21,136 nt of DNA from Cuspidothrix sp046080125 (GTDB lineage Bacteria; Cyanobacteriota; Cyanobacteriia; Cyanobacteriales; Nostocaceae): positions 1-21,136 of the forward strand of contig JBJTTJ010000019.1 of NCBI GenBank assembly GCA_046080125.1, written 5' to 3'. Shown here one piece after another: positions 1 through 8,228 of this stretch (its first letter is position 1; every line of letters begins with the position of its first letter). The notes below the pieces were generated by a model that ran no database searches, had not been told where the DNA came from, and was given only the letters and a program-made list of their open reading frames with translations. A program made the translations under genes and the position numbers.

Positions 1-16
1 AGTAAAACAATATGTA

Positions 17-1249
17 ATGTCAGGATTATATTTAGAAGAAGATAATAATCCTTGGGTATTTCTAATTCTTTACAGCTTTATTCTAGCAGTCTTTCTATTT
101 TTAGTCTATGAAATGAAAGCTAAATATATTTTGCTAAGAATCTTGAATTTTAATGCAAATAATTTATCGAAAATAACACTAGAACGGAATCCACAGAAAA
201 CATATAATGCTAGTTCCAATACAGAAACAATCAAGATTACTATTACAGGAATGACTGGACAAAGAAATGAGAGTGAAATATCAAGAGAAGCAGGATGGAA
301 AATTAACTTTCATCAGTTAGAAGCTAATAATACGATTAGAATGGCAAATATTCAGCAACAAGAATCTGCTTATAATTATGAATTAAGTAATGATTATAAT
401 CTGGATATTACACAGCAGAATCTTAGATATAGACGTGTTGAAACTTGGGAAGTTAAGATTAGCGCAAGTAATGAATTATTAAATCAAACAATAGGACATT
501 TTGTAGTCACATGGAAAGCTCTTGATACTGATAAACTTGACGAATTGCTGGAGATAAAGTCTGTATATTGGGAGAGAGATTATCAAAGTTATTTGGCTAG
601 TATTAAATCACAATTGCGAGAACATTTATTAACCAGTGACGCTGGAGAATTAGTACCTGTTATGGATACTAATTACAGCATAGATGAAAGTATACCTGAA
701 CTTATCAAGCAAACAGAGAGTCTTCAAAAATTAGTACATAACAGTTTGTATTTAAAACAAGGGAGAATTGCTTTCTCAGAAATTCGGACTTTACAGGAAG
801 TATATCAATATAAAGATGTCAAAGTAAAAGCAATATGTACTATAGATTTCTTAAGAAAATTACCAGATAGTCAACAGTTACAGGATTTCTTTAGAGTAAG
901 AGTTAACAAAAGATATTTTATAGAATATAAAGGCAATGAATTTAGAGATTTCTACGATAACATTTCAGATGATAATGTTAAAGATGTTTTAAAAAACTCT
1001 GACTTACAAATTATAGTTTATACTCCAGAGCAGGTCATAATTGGCGGTAAGGATGACTTCTGTGTTATTTCAGTTCAGGATAGTCCTAAATTTATAGCTT
1101 ACAGCTTTACAGATGATAAATACCACAATATTGGTTGGATAAGTTGGCGAGAAGTGGATGTTCAATTTTACGACGAATTATATAAAGCTAAAATTGCTCA
1201 AGATGGCAGAATTGAAAACATTGACAACTACTTAATGACAACTACTTAA
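17..1249 (+). CDS. Uncharacterised protein with one N-terminal membrane anchor
   Basis: I do not recognise this protein. As drawn it has 410 residues. Residues about 13-31 are a clear hydrophobic segment (PWVFLILYSFILAVFLFLV) followed by a basic stretch, which suggests one membrane anchor with the rest on the cytoplasmic side. The remainder is hydrophilic, rich in Asn, Tyr, Glu and Lys, with no catalytic motif I can identify. A charged helical stretch (about residues 165-255) separates two mixed alpha/beta parts. The frame stays open to the left edge of the window (no stop at positions 2-16), and no ribosome binding site precedes the ATG at 17, so the true start may lie upstream. The gene is more AT-rich than its right-hand neighbours and has no HIP1 site. 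It ends in TAA, and the next plus-strand gene is 370 bp away with its own promoter, so it is probably not part of that operon. Confidence 0.7.
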   Translation: MSGLYLEEDNNPWVFLILYSFILAVFLFLVYEMKAKYILLRILNFNANNLSKITLERNPQKTYNASSNTETIKITITGMTGQRNESEISREAGWKINFHQLEANNTIRMANIQQQESAYNYELSNDYNLDITQQNLRYRRVETWEVKISASNELLNQTIGHFVVTWKALDTDKLDELLEIKSVYWERDYQSYLASIKSQLREHLLTSDAGELVPVMDTNYSIDESIPELIKQTESLQKLVHNSLYLKQGRIAFSEIRTLQEVYQYKDVKVKAICTIDFLRKLPDSQQLQDFFRVRVNKRYFIEYKGNEFRDFYDNISDDNVKDVLKNSDLQIIVYTPEQVIIGGKDDFCVISVQDSPKFIAYSFTDDKYHNIGWISWREVDVQFYDELYKAKIAQDGRIENIDNYLMTTT

Positions 1250-1440
1250 AAATATGTGAAAAGAATGTGAATTAGGTTTATTTTGTCAGAATTAGGATGT
1301 CTACTGATTAAATGATTTACATGACCAATATGTAATTCATATTTCAAAGGTTCTGGTTTTCCTATACTGAAAAATGGATTTCTTTGAATATCTTTAATCA
1401 GAGTCAGGGATCTTAAAACCAGTTGATAATCTTCTTTCTC
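1246..1440 (-). pseudogene. Remnant of a YoeB/Txe-type toxin gene
   Basis: Read on the minus strand, this stretch encodes LIKDIQRNPFFSIGKPEPLKYEL, which closely resembles the central signature of YoeB/Txe mRNA-interferase toxins (LIxDIxxxPFxGIGKPEPLKxxL). The rest of the domain is missing or scrambled. After KYEL, the expected GYWSRRI...HRLVY continuation is out of frame: a shift to the third frame gives YWS and then a stop four codons or so later near 1283. The usual N-terminal part before LIKDI is also absent or unrecognisable, and a simple repeat lies there instead. No antitoxin gene (YefM/Phd type) is visible next to it. An 81-codon reading frame crosses the region but does not encode an intact toxin. 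I infer a decayed toxin gene. The toxin match is a recollection of family consensus, not a database search. Confidence 0.5.
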
Positions 1441-1472
1441 CGTGTCCTGTGTGTCTCTGTGGTTCGTTATTT
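1439..1472. repeat. Short GT-rich repeat-like sequence in the spacer
   Basis: The plus strand reads as quasi-repeating GTGTC/CTGTG units ending in CTCTGTGGTTCG. Sequences of this kind (CTCTGTG...GTGGTTCGTT) are, to my memory, scattered in intergenic regions of many cyanobacterial genomes. Here the element sits exactly where the N-terminal part of the toxin remnant would be expected. Confidence 0.35.
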
Positions 1473-1506
1473 CCCAGATTTGATTAACCAAGAAGGTGCA
1501 TTATTA

Positions 1507-1535
1507 TTGACATCTGATAAATATTTGAATATATC
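1507..1535 (+). promoter_or_regulatory. Sigma-70 type promoter for the spp-ruvA-bioF operon
   Basis: A perfect -35 box TTGACA (1507-1512) is followed after exactly 17 bases by TATATC (1530-1535), a fair -10 box. Transcription would start near 1542, giving a leader of about 77 nt before the ATG at 1619. It is the best promoter-like signal in the 370-bp spacer. Confidence 0.5.
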
Positions 1536-1618
1536 TTCCTCAATCTTATAAACCAACCCCGCGCTCAGTGCCAAAACAGCATACACTCTTTGTGAATTAA
1601 CCTCAAAAGGAGTTGACC

Positions 1619-2365
1619 ATGACCAAATTCTTGTTCGTAACTGATTTAGATCATACCTTTGTAGGTGATGATCAGGCATTATTGCAGTTAAGCGATCGCT
1701 TGCAAAGTCATCGTCAAAAATATGGCACAAAAATAGTTTACTCCACAGGGCGATCGCCTATCCTTTACCGCGAACTTCAACAGGAAAAAAATCTCTTTTC
1801 CCCAGATGCTTTGGTTCTGTCTGTGGGTACAGAAATCTACTTAGATGGTAGTAATAATCCGCATCCAGAATGGTCAGGTATTCTTTCTCAAGGTTGGGAT
1901 AGACAAAAAATTCTCTCTATTACTGAAAAATTCCCGGAATTATTGCTACAACCAGATACGGAACAGCGTCCGTTTAAAGTCAGTTTTTTCCTCAAAGCAG
2001 AATTTTCCGGCATTTTACCACAACTTGAGGCAGAGTTGCAAAAAACTCAACTAAATGTAAAGTTAATTTATAGTGGTGAAATTGACCTTGACATTTTACC
2101 CCATACCAGCGATAAAGGTCAAGCAATGCAGTTTTTACGACAGAAGTGGAAATTTGCAGCCCAGCAGACTGTTGTTTGCGGCGATTCGGGTAATGATATT
2201 GCTTTATTCGCTGTCGGTAAGGAACGGGGAATCATTGTCGGGAATGCTCGTCCTGAGTTACTCCAATGGTATAACCAAAATCTTGCTGACCACCGTTACC
2301 TGGCTCAAAACCATTATGCTGCCGGGATTCTTGAAGGTTTACAATATTTTGGTTTCCTAAAATGA
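1619..2365 (+). CDS. spp: Sucrose-phosphatase (sucrose-6F-phosphate phosphohydrolase), HAD IIB family
   Basis: This enzyme removes the phosphate from sucrose-6-phosphate, the last step of sucrose synthesis; it is cytoplasmic and Mg2+-dependent. The 248-residue protein opens with the HAD motif I DLDHT (D9 nucleophile, D11 acid/base, with T13 in the usual place), then VYSTGRS (motif II region) and a late CGDSGNDIALF motif that binds Mg2+. Length and overall plan match the short cyanobacterial SPP proteins, which lack the plant C-terminal extension. The ATG at 1619 has AAGGAG seven bases upstream; a TTG two codons earlier lies too close to that site to be the start. The stop overlaps the ruvA start by four bases (ATGA), so the two are co-transcribed and probably translationally coupled. 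A related glucosyl- or mannosyl-3-phosphoglycerate phosphatase is the main alternative, but the motif spacing fits SPP better. Confidence 0.82.
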   Translation: MTKFLFVTDLDHTFVGDDQALLQLSDRLQSHRQKYGTKIVYSTGRSPILYRELQQEKNLFSPDALVLSVGTEIYLDGSNNPHPEWSGILSQGWDRQKILSITEKFPELLLQPDTEQRPFKVSFFLKAEFSGILPQLEAELQKTQLNVKLIYSGEIDLDILPHTSDKGQAMQFLRQKWKFAAQQTVVCGDSGNDIALFAVGKERGIIVGNARPELLQWYNQNLADHRYLAQNHYAAGILEGLQYFGFLK

Positions 2366-3009
2366 TTAGTTATCTTAAAGGTATCGTTGCTGGTGTCCAA
2401 ACCATTAGCTCTAATCGTGTCATCTTGACCTTAGAAGTCAATGGCATAGGTTACGATTTGCAAATTCCCCAACGTTTGGCCAACCAGTTAACTTCAACTG
2501 GCGATGTGATCCAAATATTTACACATTACCAGATTCGGGAAGAGATACCGATGCTGTTCGGTTTTTCTTCTCCCTCGGAACGGGATTTATTCCGCCATTT
2601 GCTCAGTGTTAGCGGTATTGGTTCAGCCCTAGCGATCGCTCTCTTGGATACAATGGAATTACCAGAGTTAGTCCAAGCTATTATTGCCGCCAACATTCAA
2701 ATGCTGATTCAAACCCCAGGTGTGGGCAAAAAAACGGCTGAACGCCTGTGTTTAGAACTCAAGAGTAAACTAATTGAATGGCGCAAATCGGCGGGCTTCT
2801 TCGTGGCTACAGGCGGTCCTGCACCAGGAATTTTAGAAGAAGTACAAATGACCCTCTTTGCCTTGGGATATACTGCCCATGAGGTTAGTAACGCTTTGCA
2901 CGTAGTTGGGGAAGATATTGGTCTACCCAAAAATGCCTATGTGGAAGATTGGATTAGACAAGCGATCGCTTATCTTAGCAGCAATGAAGTTATTCATAAT
3001 TTACCATGA
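2362..3009 (+). CDS. ruvA: Holliday junction DNA helicase subunit RuvA
   Basis: RuvA binds four-way DNA junctions as a tetramer and loads the RuvB motor for branch migration during recombination and repair. The 215-residue protein shows the N-terminal OB-fold (MISYLKGIVAG, with VNGIGYDLQIP), then two helix-hairpin-helix elements in domain II (LLSVSGIGSALAIALLD around residues 78-94 and IQTPGVGKKTAERLCLELKSK around 115-135), and a C-terminal domain III (ILEEVQMTLFALGYTAHEVSNAL) that contacts RuvB. Length is slightly above the usual 190-205. The start is fixed by the ATGA overlap with the sucrose-phosphatase stop, and its own end overlaps bioF in the same way. No ruvB or ruvC is in the window, as is common in cyanobacteria where these genes are dispersed. 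Confidence 0.95.
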   Translation: MISYLKGIVAGVQTISSNRVILTLEVNGIGYDLQIPQRLANQLTSTGDVIQIFTHYQIREEIPMLFGFSSPSERDLFRHLLSVSGIGSALAIALLDTMELPELVQAIIAANIQMLIQTPGVGKKTAERLCLELKSKLIEWRKSAGFFVATGGPAPGILEEVQMTLFALGYTAHEVSNALHVVGEDIGLPKNAYVEDWIRQAIAYLSSNEVIHNLP

Positions 3010-4187
3010 ATAATAATCCCTATGCTTGGATAAATAAATCTCTCGCCACTATTCACCTAGGGGACTGGTATCGCTCCGTACAGACGATTCACAGCCGCCC
3101 CGGTGCAACTGTGGTCTTATCTGGGCAAGAGGTGATTAATTTTGCTAGTAATGATTACCTGGGACTAGCAGGAGATGAACGTTTACAAACAGCGGCCATT
3201 ACTGCTATTCAAGCCTTTGGTACTGGTAGCACAGGTTCTAGATTACTCAGTGGACATCGAGAATTACATGAAAAATTAGAACAGGAAATAGCATCTACTA
3301 AACAAACCCAAGACGCATTAGTATTTAGTTCCGGTTATTTGGCAAATATAGGCACAATTCCCGCCATAGTTGGTAAAAGAGACTTAATTTTGTCTGATGA
3401 GTATAACCATTCCAGCTTAAGAAAGGGGGCAATTCTCAGTGGTGCAACTATCATGGAATATCCCCATAGTAGTACTGCATTACTAAAAGAAAAGTTACAA
3501 AAATATCGAAATAACTACCGACGCTGTTTGATTACTACTGATAGCGTCTTCAGCATGGATGGTGATTTATGTCCATTACCCCAACTACTAGATTTAGCTG
3601 AAGAATTTAGTAGTATGCTACTTCTTGATGAGGCTCATGCTACAGGAGTCCTGGGGAAAACAGGTGCCGGTTGTGTAGAACATTTCGGGTGTACAGGTAG
3701 GCAATTAATTCAAATTGGTACATTAAGTAAAGCTTTGGGGAGTTTAGGTGGATATGTCGCCGGAAGTAGCTCCCTGATTGACTTTTTACGCAATCGCGCC
3801 CCTAGTTGGATTTATACCACCGCCCTTTCCCCCGCAGATACAGCCGCCGCTTTAGCAGCTATAAAGATAGTTCAAGAAGAACCCCAAAGGCGATCGCAAC
3901 TTTGGCAAAATGTCAATTATTTAAAACAATTAATTGCAGATAATTTACCTAATTTAAAGTTATTACCCACGGAATCTCCAATATTATGTTTCCAATTGCC
4001 TAGTGCAGCAGCAGCATTAACAGCAGGAAGACATTTACGCGCATCAGGAATTTTTGCCCCGGCTATTCGCCCACCCACTGTTAACACCAGTCGCATTAGA
4101 ATATCTGTCATGGCCACCCACAAGTTCACACATCTTCAGAAATTGGTAGAGGCGATCGCAACTCTGGAAAACATAAATTATCCGTAA
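3006..4187 (+). CDS. bioF: 8-amino-7-oxononanoate synthase (biotin synthesis)
   Basis: BioF is a PLP-dependent alpha-oxoamine synthase that condenses pimeloyl-ACP (or -CoA) with L-alanine in the cytoplasm. At 393 residues it has normal length. Visible motifs include NFASNDYLGL (46-55), GTGSTGSRLLSGH (72-84), the SSGYLAN segment (108-114), LLLDEAHATG with D208 and H211 that hold the PLP ring, and the Schiff-base lysine K242 in GTLSKALGSLGGY. The C-terminal small domain ends with RIRISVMATHKFTHLQKLVEA, as in the family. KBL and CqsA-type relatives are alternatives, but the size and motif details fit BioF. The start overlaps the ruvA stop (ATGA), so it is the third gene of the operon; no other bio genes are nearby. 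Two HIP1 sites lie inside the gene. Confidence 0.9.
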   Translation: MNNNPYAWINKSLATIHLGDWYRSVQTIHSRPGATVVLSGQEVINFASNDYLGLAGDERLQTAAITAIQAFGTGSTGSRLLSGHRELHEKLEQEIASTKQTQDALVFSSGYLANIGTIPAIVGKRDLILSDEYNHSSLRKGAILSGATIMEYPHSSTALLKEKLQKYRNNYRRCLITTDSVFSMDGDLCPLPQLLDLAEEFSSMLLLDEAHATGVLGKTGAGCVEHFGCTGRQLIQIGTLSKALGSLGGYVAGSSSLIDFLRNRAPSWIYTTALSPADTAAALAAIKIVQEEPQRRSQLWQNVNYLKQLIADNLPNLKLLPTESPILCFQLPSAAAALTAGRHLRASGIFAPAIRPPTVNTSRIRISVMATHKFTHLQKLVEAIATLENINYP

Positions 4188-4237
4188 AAACACGTAGACT
4201 TATTATCTGCCCCCACTAACAGACTTTTTACCAACCC

Positions 4238-5434
4238 CTAACTAACAATATTGTAGTAAATTATCTGATTTCGTCCTTGATTTTTAGCAGCATATAGCGC
4301 CTGATCTGCATGAGCAATTAAATCCCCCGGACTATTGCTAACACTGGGAATCAGACTCGCTACTCCTAAACTTAAAGTGATTATATCACTTACTTTTGAT
4401 TTATAGTGGGGAATAGCAAGATTAGCGATCGCTATTTGTATTAATTCCCCAACCCTGATTCCGCCCTCAATATTAGTATGGGGAAAAATGCCCGCAAATT
4501 CCTCACCACCATAACGCGCAACTAAATCTAGAGGACGTTGGGGAACTTTAGCAATAGTTTGAGCTACTTGAATTAAACAAATATCTCCTTCCTGATGTCC
4601 ATAATAATCATTATAAAATTTAAAATAATCAATATCTATCATAATCACAGTCAGTGGTTGTTGTTCCCGCAAATGTCGTTGCCATTCTGAGGCTAAATAA
4701 GCATCAAAACAACGACGATTAGGAATTTCAGTTAAAGCATCTAGATTATTTAATTGCTCTAAACTAGCATTAGCTGTTTCTAGAGCCTGATTAATATCAG
4801 CTAATTTTTGAGTTTGAGTTTTAGAATTTTCTAATAGTTCCGCGTGTTCTAGGGCAACATTAAATTGAGCCGCTAACTGTTTCACAAACTGAATTTCTCC
4901 TTGAGTCCATGTGCGTGGAAAGTCACACTGATAAACACACAAAAGCCCCCATAATTTATTTCCTTTGATCAAGGGAACTGAAATTTTAGATTTGATATTA
5001 GAAACATAGCAACTTTCATTTTGCCGATATCTCCCACCCTGATGTTCTTGCAGATATGAATCATGCCACACAGTGTTTTTCCCTATACTCTGAAGATTAT
5101 CAACTTCCGGTTGGGCAAATTCAAAATCACTGACAAATTCTCCACCCCAATCCTCATTAAAACGATAAACTGCTATTCTTTCTACACGCAGTAATTTACA
5201 GGTTTCCTTCGTAGTAGTTATAAAAATAGATTCTACATCCAAAGAAGCACGCACTTTGCTAATCACTCGATAAAGAGCTCTATCTTTCTGTTCTTTTTCC
5301 CTAATTACTAGCTCTTTCCGTTGCAGTTCTAGTTGTAAGTTACTCATGGTAGGTAAATGAAAAACATGACAAATTAAGTCAATAAATTTTGTTATGCCGT
5401 ATGCCAACAGCGAATTTTGGTATCTAGGTAACAT
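4238..5434 (-). CDS. GAF-GGDEF diguanylate cyclase
   Basis: This protein should make the second messenger c-di-GMP from two GTP. Order of parts in 398 residues: a short N-terminal region with a coiled-coil-like helix (about 30-60), a GAF domain (about 61-200), a linker helix (200-232) and a GGDEF domain (232-398). The active-site motif is GGEEF at 309-313, with the metal-binding DIDYFK around 267-272. An RxxD inhibitory site (R300-D303) stands five residues before it, so product feedback is expected. The GAF domain resembles the phytochrome/cyanobacteriochrome type (LRVERIAVYRF, SVPLIKGNKLWGLL) but lacks the Cys-His chromophore motif; see findings. The ATG at 5434 is the longest start; M30 (5347) would begin directly before the helix, and neither has a clear ribosome binding site. 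It is convergent with bioF and stands alone. Confidence 0.88.
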   Translation of the reverse strand: MLPRYQNSLLAYGITKFIDLICHVFHLPTMSNLQLELQRKELVIREKEQKDRALYRVISKVRASLDVESIFITTTKETCKLLRVERIAVYRFNEDWGGEFVSDFEFAQPEVDNLQSIGKNTVWHDSYLQEHQGGRYRQNESCYVSNIKSKISVPLIKGNKLWGLLCVYQCDFPRTWTQGEIQFVKQLAAQFNVALEHAELLENSKTQTQKLADINQALETANASLEQLNNLDALTEIPNRRCFDAYLASEWQRHLREQQPLTVIMIDIDYFKFYNDYYGHQEGDICLIQVAQTIAKVPQRPLDLVARYGGEEFAGIFPHTNIEGGIRVGELIQIAIANLAIPHYKSKVSDIITLSLGVASLIPSVSNSPGDLIAHADQALYAAKNQGRNQIIYYNIVS

Positions 5435-5730
5435 AATAATGTTTATTTCTGCTAATATTCATTTCTACATTATTTTCTTGATAATTCTCCTTGGCCAGGA
5501 TTCAGGTGGTTTAATATATAAGGTGGTTAAGATCCCTAACTTCTTATTTGATGAGGCCAATAAATTATGATCATAATAGTCGTAGAACTGATTAAGTTGG
5601 ACGTAAGATAACCAAAATGTGTGAAGAAAAGTAAGATATCTGAAAACTTCTTCACTCTTGCCTTATGATAACGACAATTTTTAAAGCCCACCTACTTATT
5701 CTCCTTGATAAATTAAATTCGGCCGGGCAG
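5435..5730. other. Spacer between pyrB and the diguanylate cyclase gene
   Basis: I see no gene here. The one notable structure is a perfect 8-bp inverted repeat, GTGAAGAA (5621-5628) and TTCTTCAC (5648-5655), with a 19-base loop and no T-run, so it is not a standard terminator. The promoter of the cyclase gene should lie in the left part (minus strand) and the end of the pyrB transcript in the right part, but I cannot assign boxes with confidence. Confidence 0.4.
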
Positions 5731-6723
5731 TTAACCCTTGCCACCACCAATAAAATATAATAGTGCCATCCTTACTGCAACACCGCTAGTCACTTGAGCT
5801 TGAATTAGGCTAAATTCGGGAGCATCCATTAAATCTGAACTGATTTCCACACCGCGATTTACTGGACCTGGATGCAATACTTTAACCTTGGGCTGACATA
5901 ATTTTAACTTGTCGCGGGTAATGCCAAATAGTTGATGATATTCCCTTAAACTGGGCAGTAAATTAGCCGTCATACGTTCTTTTTGTAATCGCAATGTCAT
6001 CACGAAATCAGCATTTTCTAAAGCCGGTTCTAGTTGCCAATGGGTAAATAAACGATGAGACTTTTCTGTTCCTCCTAAATATTCAGCAAAGAATTTAGGT
6101 AATAAAGTTGGGGGTGCAGCTAAATGTACTTCCGCACCACTAGCAGTTAAACTCCAAATATTAGAACGGGCTACACGGGAATGTAAGATATCACCGACAA
6201 TAGCAATTTTCTTACCTGTTAATAATTCGATTCTGGGTTGGGCAGGATCAATTAAACTACAAATTGTAAATAAGTCTAATAATCCTTGAGATGGGTGTTC
6301 ATGTTGTCCATCACCGGCATTAAGTACACTAACTTTGACATCTAAACGATCCATTTCTTGAGCGATCGCTTGGGGCACTCCTGCATCTTTATGACGAATC
6401 ACCATGATATCAGTTCCCATAGCTAAATAGGTCTTAGCTGTATCTAAAATAGTTTCTCCCTTAGTCATGGAAGATGTTGCCGCAGAAAAATTAAGAGTAT
6501 CCGCACTCAGTCTTTTGGCCGCTATTTCAAAACTACTACGGGTACGGGTAGAAGGTTCAAAAAATAAGTTTGCTACCACTTGTCCCTGTAAGGTTGGAAC
6601 TTTCTTTGTGCGACGTGATAGTACCTCTTGGAAGGAGGCCGCAGTTTGTAAAACAGCGTTATATTCAGGGGTTGTAAAGTCAGCCAGAGAAAGAATGTGA
6701 TGACGATTCCAGGTAGTAGGCAT
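5731..6723 (-). CDS. pyrB: Aspartate carbamoyltransferase catalytic chain
   Basis: ATCase joins carbamoyl phosphate and L-aspartate, the first committed step of pyrimidine synthesis, in the cytoplasm. The 330-residue protein has the carbamoyl-phosphate loop FFEPSTRTRSSFE (54-66), the 80s-loop SSMTKGE with K88, the HPSQGLLDL helix (143-151), and the late HPGPVNRG motif that marks aspartate binding in ATCase rather than ornithine carbamoyltransferase. Length is within the usual 305-340. The ATG at 6723 has no evident Shine-Dalgarno site, which is common in cyanobacteria. It lies 118 bp downstream of mgtE on the same strand; co-transcription is possible but the functions are unrelated. No regulatory chain (pyrI) is present, as expected for cyanobacteria. 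Confidence 0.95.
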   Translation of the reverse strand: MPTTWNRHHILSLADFTTPEYNAVLQTAASFQEVLSRRTKKVPTLQGQVVANLFFEPSTRTRSSFEIAAKRLSADTLNFSAATSSMTKGETILDTAKTYLAMGTDIMVIRHKDAGVPQAIAQEMDRLDVKVSVLNAGDGQHEHPSQGLLDLFTICSLIDPAQPRIELLTGKKIAIVGDILHSRVARSNIWSLTASGAEVHLAAPPTLLPKFFAEYLGGTEKSHRLFTHWQLEPALENADFVMTLRLQKERMTANLLPSLREYHQLFGITRDKLKLCQPKVKVLHPGPVNRGVEISSDLMDAPEFSLIQAQVTSGVAVRMALLYFIGGGKG

Positions 6724-6841
6724 AAGTAACTATTTGTTGAAATTGAGATAGGAAAGATGGCCTGGTTATGTCCATTAATGTTACTCTAGTATAGGAAACA
6801 TATAAATTTTCGCCAGCATTTCCTTTATCTACCTGGGGATT

Positions 6842-8191
6842 TTACGGGTGTAAATGAAATACATTTAAAGCTATAGAAATCATACTGAGAAAAGTTAAAA
6901 AACCAATTGTGTCTAACATTGTTGTCACTAACGGACCACTCATTAAAGCTGGATCTAATTTCCACCGTTTCAAACCCATTGGTAGTAAAGTTCCCAGAGT
7001 CACGGCCACCATTGTATTTGTAGCCATCACCACCCCTGCAATTAAAGCTACCCATCTTTCCTGGGGTTTAGCCCAAATTGAGGACAGGGCAATCATTGTC
7101 ATCCCTAATGCTAACGCTGTACCTAAACCTGCTAATAATTCTTTACGCAGAATTTTGAAAGTATCTTCTGGACTGACTTCCCCTACACCCAAACCACGAA
7201 TAGTTACGGTTAATGCTTGTATTCCTACTGTTCCGCCTGTATTAGAAAATATAGGCATAATTACTGCCAGGACTGGTACGGCGGCAATTACAGATTGAAA
7301 GGGAGCGATCGCACTGGCAGCACCAATATATAATCCCATAATTCCCAATAACCAGGGCAACCGTTTGCGAAGGGTGATATAGGCAGGGGATAAAGCTTCT
7401 TCGTCCCCACTCACCCCTGCCAATTTTTGAATATCCTCTGTGGCTTCTTCCTCTAAAATATCTACTACATCATCAATCGTAATAATACCAACTAGACGAT
7501 CTTCCCTATCCACCACAGGTATAGCGATTAAATCATAACGCTGCATGATACGGGCAACTTCTTCCTGTGGAGTTTCTGTCCTTACCTTCACGACATGGGG
7601 ACTGGCAATGTCTTTAATTAATACATCGGGAAATGTAAATAATAGCTGGCGTAAAGAAACAACACTGACTAAAGTGCGATTATCATCGGTGACATAGGCA
7701 TAGTAAATTGTTTCCTTATCCTCATCCTGTAAGCGAATTTTACTTAGGGCTTCACCGACTGTTAATCCTCGCCGCAACCGGACGTATTCGGTGGTCATTA
7801 CCCTTCCCGCAGTCCCTTCTGGATAGCCGAGAATGGTGGAGGTGGCTTGTCTTTGTTCAGGACTGAGTTGTTGTAATAGGCGCTTGACTACTCCTGCTGG
7901 TAGTTCATCAAATAATTCTGCCCGTTCATCGGGACTCATTTCTTCAACTAAATGCACTACCTGGGCATCATGGAGGGAATTAATTAGTTCTTGCTGTATT
8001 TCTGTAGGTAAATATTCAAACACATCTATCGCTTGATCTTTATTCAGCAGCCGGAAAGCGATCGCCCTTTGTTTTTCCGGCAATTGACTGATATACTCCC
8101 CTACATCTACAGGTTGTAAACAATTGAGATCTAATTTAAGCTGATTTAAGTCAGCAATATCTAAGGAATTGCGGATTTCCTGGGTGAGCAT
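6842..8191 (-). CDS. mgtE: Magnesium transporter MgtE
   Basis: MgtE is a dimeric Mg2+ channel of the inner membrane, gated by its own cytoplasmic domains. The 449-residue protein contains, in order, the superhelical MgtE N domain (about 1-130, with repeated LP...E motifs), two CBS domains (about 131-190 and 195-253, ending in TIDDVVDILEEEATEDIQ), a connecting helix, and a membrane part of about five helices (277-445). The conserved pore segments are present: SNTGGTVGIQALTVTIRG and PLVTTMLDTIGF, where D427 matches the ion-selecting aspartate. The ATG at 8191 is preceded by AGGAG at a spacing of nine; an in-frame TTG two codons earlier is too close to that site. A short hairpin lies directly upstream of the ribosome binding site (see separate entry). 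Confidence 0.93.
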   Translation of the reverse strand: MLTQEIRNSLDIADLNQLKLDLNCLQPVDVGEYISQLPEKQRAIAFRLLNKDQAIDVFEYLPTEIQQELINSLHDAQVVHLVEEMSPDERAELFDELPAGVVKRLLQQLSPEQRQATSTILGYPEGTAGRVMTTEYVRLRRGLTVGEALSKIRLQDEDKETIYYAYVTDDNRTLVSVVSLRQLLFTFPDVLIKDIASPHVVKVRTETPQEEVARIMQRYDLIAIPVVDREDRLVGIITIDDVVDILEEEATEDIQKLAGVSGDEEALSPAYITLRKRLPWLLGIMGLYIGAASAIAPFQSVIAAVPVLAVIMPIFSNTGGTVGIQALTVTIRGLGVGEVSPEDTFKILRKELLAGLGTALALGMTMIALSSIWAKPQERWVALIAGVVMATNTMVAVTLGTLLPMGLKRWKLDPALMSGPLVTTMLDTIGFLTFLSMISIALNVFHLHP

Positions 8192-8200
8192 AATCAAAAT

Positions 8201-8228
8201 CTCCTAAAGTCTCCCCCTTGCTGGGAGA
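8201..8228 (-). promoter_or_regulatory. mgtE leader: hairpin next to the ribosome binding site
   Basis: On the minus strand a TCTCCC/GGGAGA stem (plus-strand positions 8210-8215 and 8223-8228, 7-base loop) lies five bases upstream of the AGGAG site (8201-8205) of mgtE. The leader up to the PBP stop is about 230 nt. It also contains a second small stem, GTCAC/GTGAC (8369-8373 and 8381-8385). I do not recognise an M-box riboswitch here; a role in Mg2+ control is only a possibility. Confidence 0.3.

Noticed and set aside
1467..1730. Minus-strand 87-codon frame over the start of the sucrose-phosphatase gene
   Set aside because: It overlaps a well-supported gene and its ribosome binding site on the other strand, and its protein matches no family I know. 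The C-terminal part looks protein-like, but that alone is not enough.
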